Below, one piece after another: positions 5,281-6,610 of a stretch of DNA of 6,610 bases. Position 1 is the stretch's first letter; each line of letters begins with the position of its first letter. The position numbers were made by a program, and so were the translations under genes. The stretch comes from Candidatus Poseidoniaceae archaeon. Lineage in GTDB: Archaea > Thermoplasmatota > Poseidoniia > Poseidoniales > Poseidoniaceae. The DNA is taken from positions 1-6,610 of the forward strand of contig DUKK01000126.1 of assembly GCA_013329355.1 (NCBI GenBank). Reading direction: 5' to 3'. The notes under the pieces are model-generated. The model was not told where the DNA came from and did no database searches. It saw only the letters and a program-made list of their open reading frames with translations.

Positions 5281-6610
5281 ATGGCTGATGTTGAACTGTC
5301 GAATGAAGTATCTAGCGATGCTATTTTAAGAGAATATGAGAATCAAAACGTCTCTATGGTGAAGTTGGTAAAAACCCTCCTGTCAACCGCTACAATGCCT
5401 CATGTAGTAATGATCGTTATTGCATCCACTGTATTCTACTTGTTAGCTGGTCTAAACTCTCTCACTGTGTTTTCTTCCATGGCATTTACCAGTCTAGCGG
5501 TTGCATATGCAATAACTGCTCTTCTATCGAATAATAGGGTAGTTAAACAAATGATAACGCTAGGTGAAATCTCATCAGAAACTGACCAATACCTGTTAAA
5601 ATCGACCATCAAGAAATTCAAGATTTGTCTATTTCCACTGGGCGTTGCTGTGGGGGTATTTTTTGTCATTAACACTCTGACTGGAGAAAACGGCATAATG
5701 CCGGGATCCAGTGATTTGATACCAACTGCCCTTGGTATGTTATTCATACTGTGGTCAATTATCCAGGGTAGTTCATTTAGCCAATGGGCTTCGTCAAATA
5801 GTGCGCAGAATTTCCAAACAGTAGGAAAAACAGGTGGTCTAAAATTATCGATTTTGACAACGATACTAGCAACGATTGTCTTTGGCCTGTTTCTTAGCAC
5901 CTTATTTTACCAGTTGAACGATTTTGACCGAACTCTTACAGATTCCTTGCTCGCCTCTATTCCGTTCATAATGACAGTTGTCATTGTTACCGGTGCAAGT
6001 CTAGCATACTCACGAAAATTAAAGATTCTGGCGTCGATGAAGCCATCCCTTCAACACTTCAGCGGAAAGTTTTCGATGATTTGTCATTTATTTATCACCT
6101 GGCACTTATTAACAATTTGGCGACAAAATTTCCTCGACCCGTCATCTTTCCAAGTATTTCTGGAGGAAATAGTGTTAATGATATTCACCGTGCTTTTCGC
6201 CATTTGGTCGATGACCTCAAAAAGTTACAAAAGTAATTTCAGATTAATCACAGAGGACAACGCCTTGACCTGGGGACTATCTTTTGGTTACGCTTATGCC
6301 GGCAGCGTTGCGATGCTAACATCGTTTTTTGACGACATCAAAACTGTGATGCTGATTGGCCATTGTTTAGTTGTGTTAACAGTATTAATAATGCATAAAG
6401 TAACTCTCAGCAAAATAATCGGCACGGATGATTACAGCATTGTAGTGCGCCGGATAACCAGCAGTCAAAATGGAGAGATTGATGAAAATCAAGGGGATAT
6501 TTTACCTGAGAATCTTCAACATGAAAGTCTGTCTGTTGACAATGCTTCAGATGTTTGGCAAAACGATGATGATGTTGATTGGGAGGCAGAAGAGTCCGGC
6601 CCTGAAATCG
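5281..6610 (+). CDS. Multi-pass (about 10 TM) membrane protein with acidic C-terminal tail, 3'-truncated
   Basis: The frame is open for 443 codons from the ATG at 5281 to the window edge, so the C-terminus is missing. I do not recognise the family. After about 40 hydrophilic residues, hydrophobic segments appear at roughly 41-58, 62-82, 113-133, 146-163, 188-211, 222-243, 262-280, 292-312, 328-347 and 353-374. They are joined by short loops with basic patches (KSTIKKFK at 107-114, YSRKLK at 243-248), giving about ten membrane spans. From about 381 the chain becomes soluble and increasingly acidic (NDDDVDWEAEESG at 428-440). A linker like this often leads into a further soluble domain, which would lie beyond the window. 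No catalytic motif, transporter signature, Walker motif or metal-binding cluster is visible. It is divergent from the rnp2-like gene across 80 nt. The start is the first ATG in frame, and the N-terminal 40 residues read as a plausible cytoplasmic segment. Confidence 0.8.
   Translation, partial: MADVELSNEVSSDAILREYENQNVSMVKLVKTLLSTATMPHVVMIVIASTVFYLLAGLNSLTVFSSMAFTSLAVAYAITALLSNNRVVKQMITLGEISSETDQYLLKSTIKKFKICLFPLGVAVGVFFVINTLTGENGIMPGSSDLIPTALGMLFILWSIIQGSSFSQWASSNSAQNFQTVGKTGGLKLSILTTILATIVFGLFLSTLFYQLNDFDRTLTDSLLASIPFIMTVVIVTGASLAYSRKLKILASMKPSLQHFSGKFSMICHLFITWHLLTIWRQNFLDPSSFQVFLEEIVLMIFTVLFAIWSMTSKSYKSNFRLITEDNALTWGLSFGYAYAGSVAMLTSFFDDIKTVMLIGHCLVVLTVLIMHKVTLSKIIGTDDYSIVVRRITSSQNGEIDENQGDILPENLQHESLSVDNASDVWQNDDDVDWEAEESGPEI

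Noticed and set aside
5436..5900. Leftward 154-codon open frame inside the ten-span membrane protein gene
   Set aside because: The rightward frame is continuous, hydrophobic and membrane-like over the whole stretch. The antisense frame has no recognisable domain or promoter.

Overview
The window reads as archaeal chromosome, probably from a member of the Thermoplasmatota such as the marine Poseidoniales (Marine Group II). The archaeal part is well supported: an archaeal/eukaryotic-type RNA polymerase subunit B lies directly after subunit H (the Rpb5 C-terminal homologue), there is an archaeal-type tRNA-Lys without an encoded CCA, and promoters look like BRE/TATA elements. The lineage is inferred only from general style: moderate AT content, an apparently unsplit rpoB, and acidic membrane proteins.

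Layout. Positions 1-2693 form one leftward transcription unit: tRNA-Lys(UUU), then rpoH, then rpoB, which is cut by the window edge after 635 codons. A good BRE/TATA pair at 2733-2748 sits about 18 nt beyond the expected start of this transcript, so the tRNA and the polymerase genes are probably co-transcribed. Divergent from it, 2836-4344 encodes a two-domain protein: an N-terminal HemK2/Mtq2-type methyltransferase fused to a complete biotin protein ligase. It converges on, and overlaps by 18 nt, a small leftward gene for a two-pass membrane protein. That gene follows a leftward gene for a likely Pop5/Rnp2 protein of RNase P. After an 80-nt divergent promoter region, a rightward gene encodes a protein with about ten membrane segments and an acidic tail, cut by the right edge.

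How the genes relate. Most of the window is information processing: polymerase subunits, a lysine tRNA, a tRNA-processing protein, and a methyltransferase whose family modifies translation termination factors. The biotin ligase domain is metabolic, since it would load biotin onto the carrier protein of an acyl-CoA carboxylase. The two membrane proteins have no recognised function. No mobile element, CRISPR array, defence island or rRNA gene is visible, and no gene-free stretch exceeds 300 bases. The most unusual features are the methyltransferase-biotin ligase fusion and the enlarged RpoH, which is about 216 residues against about 80 for typical archaeal RpoH.
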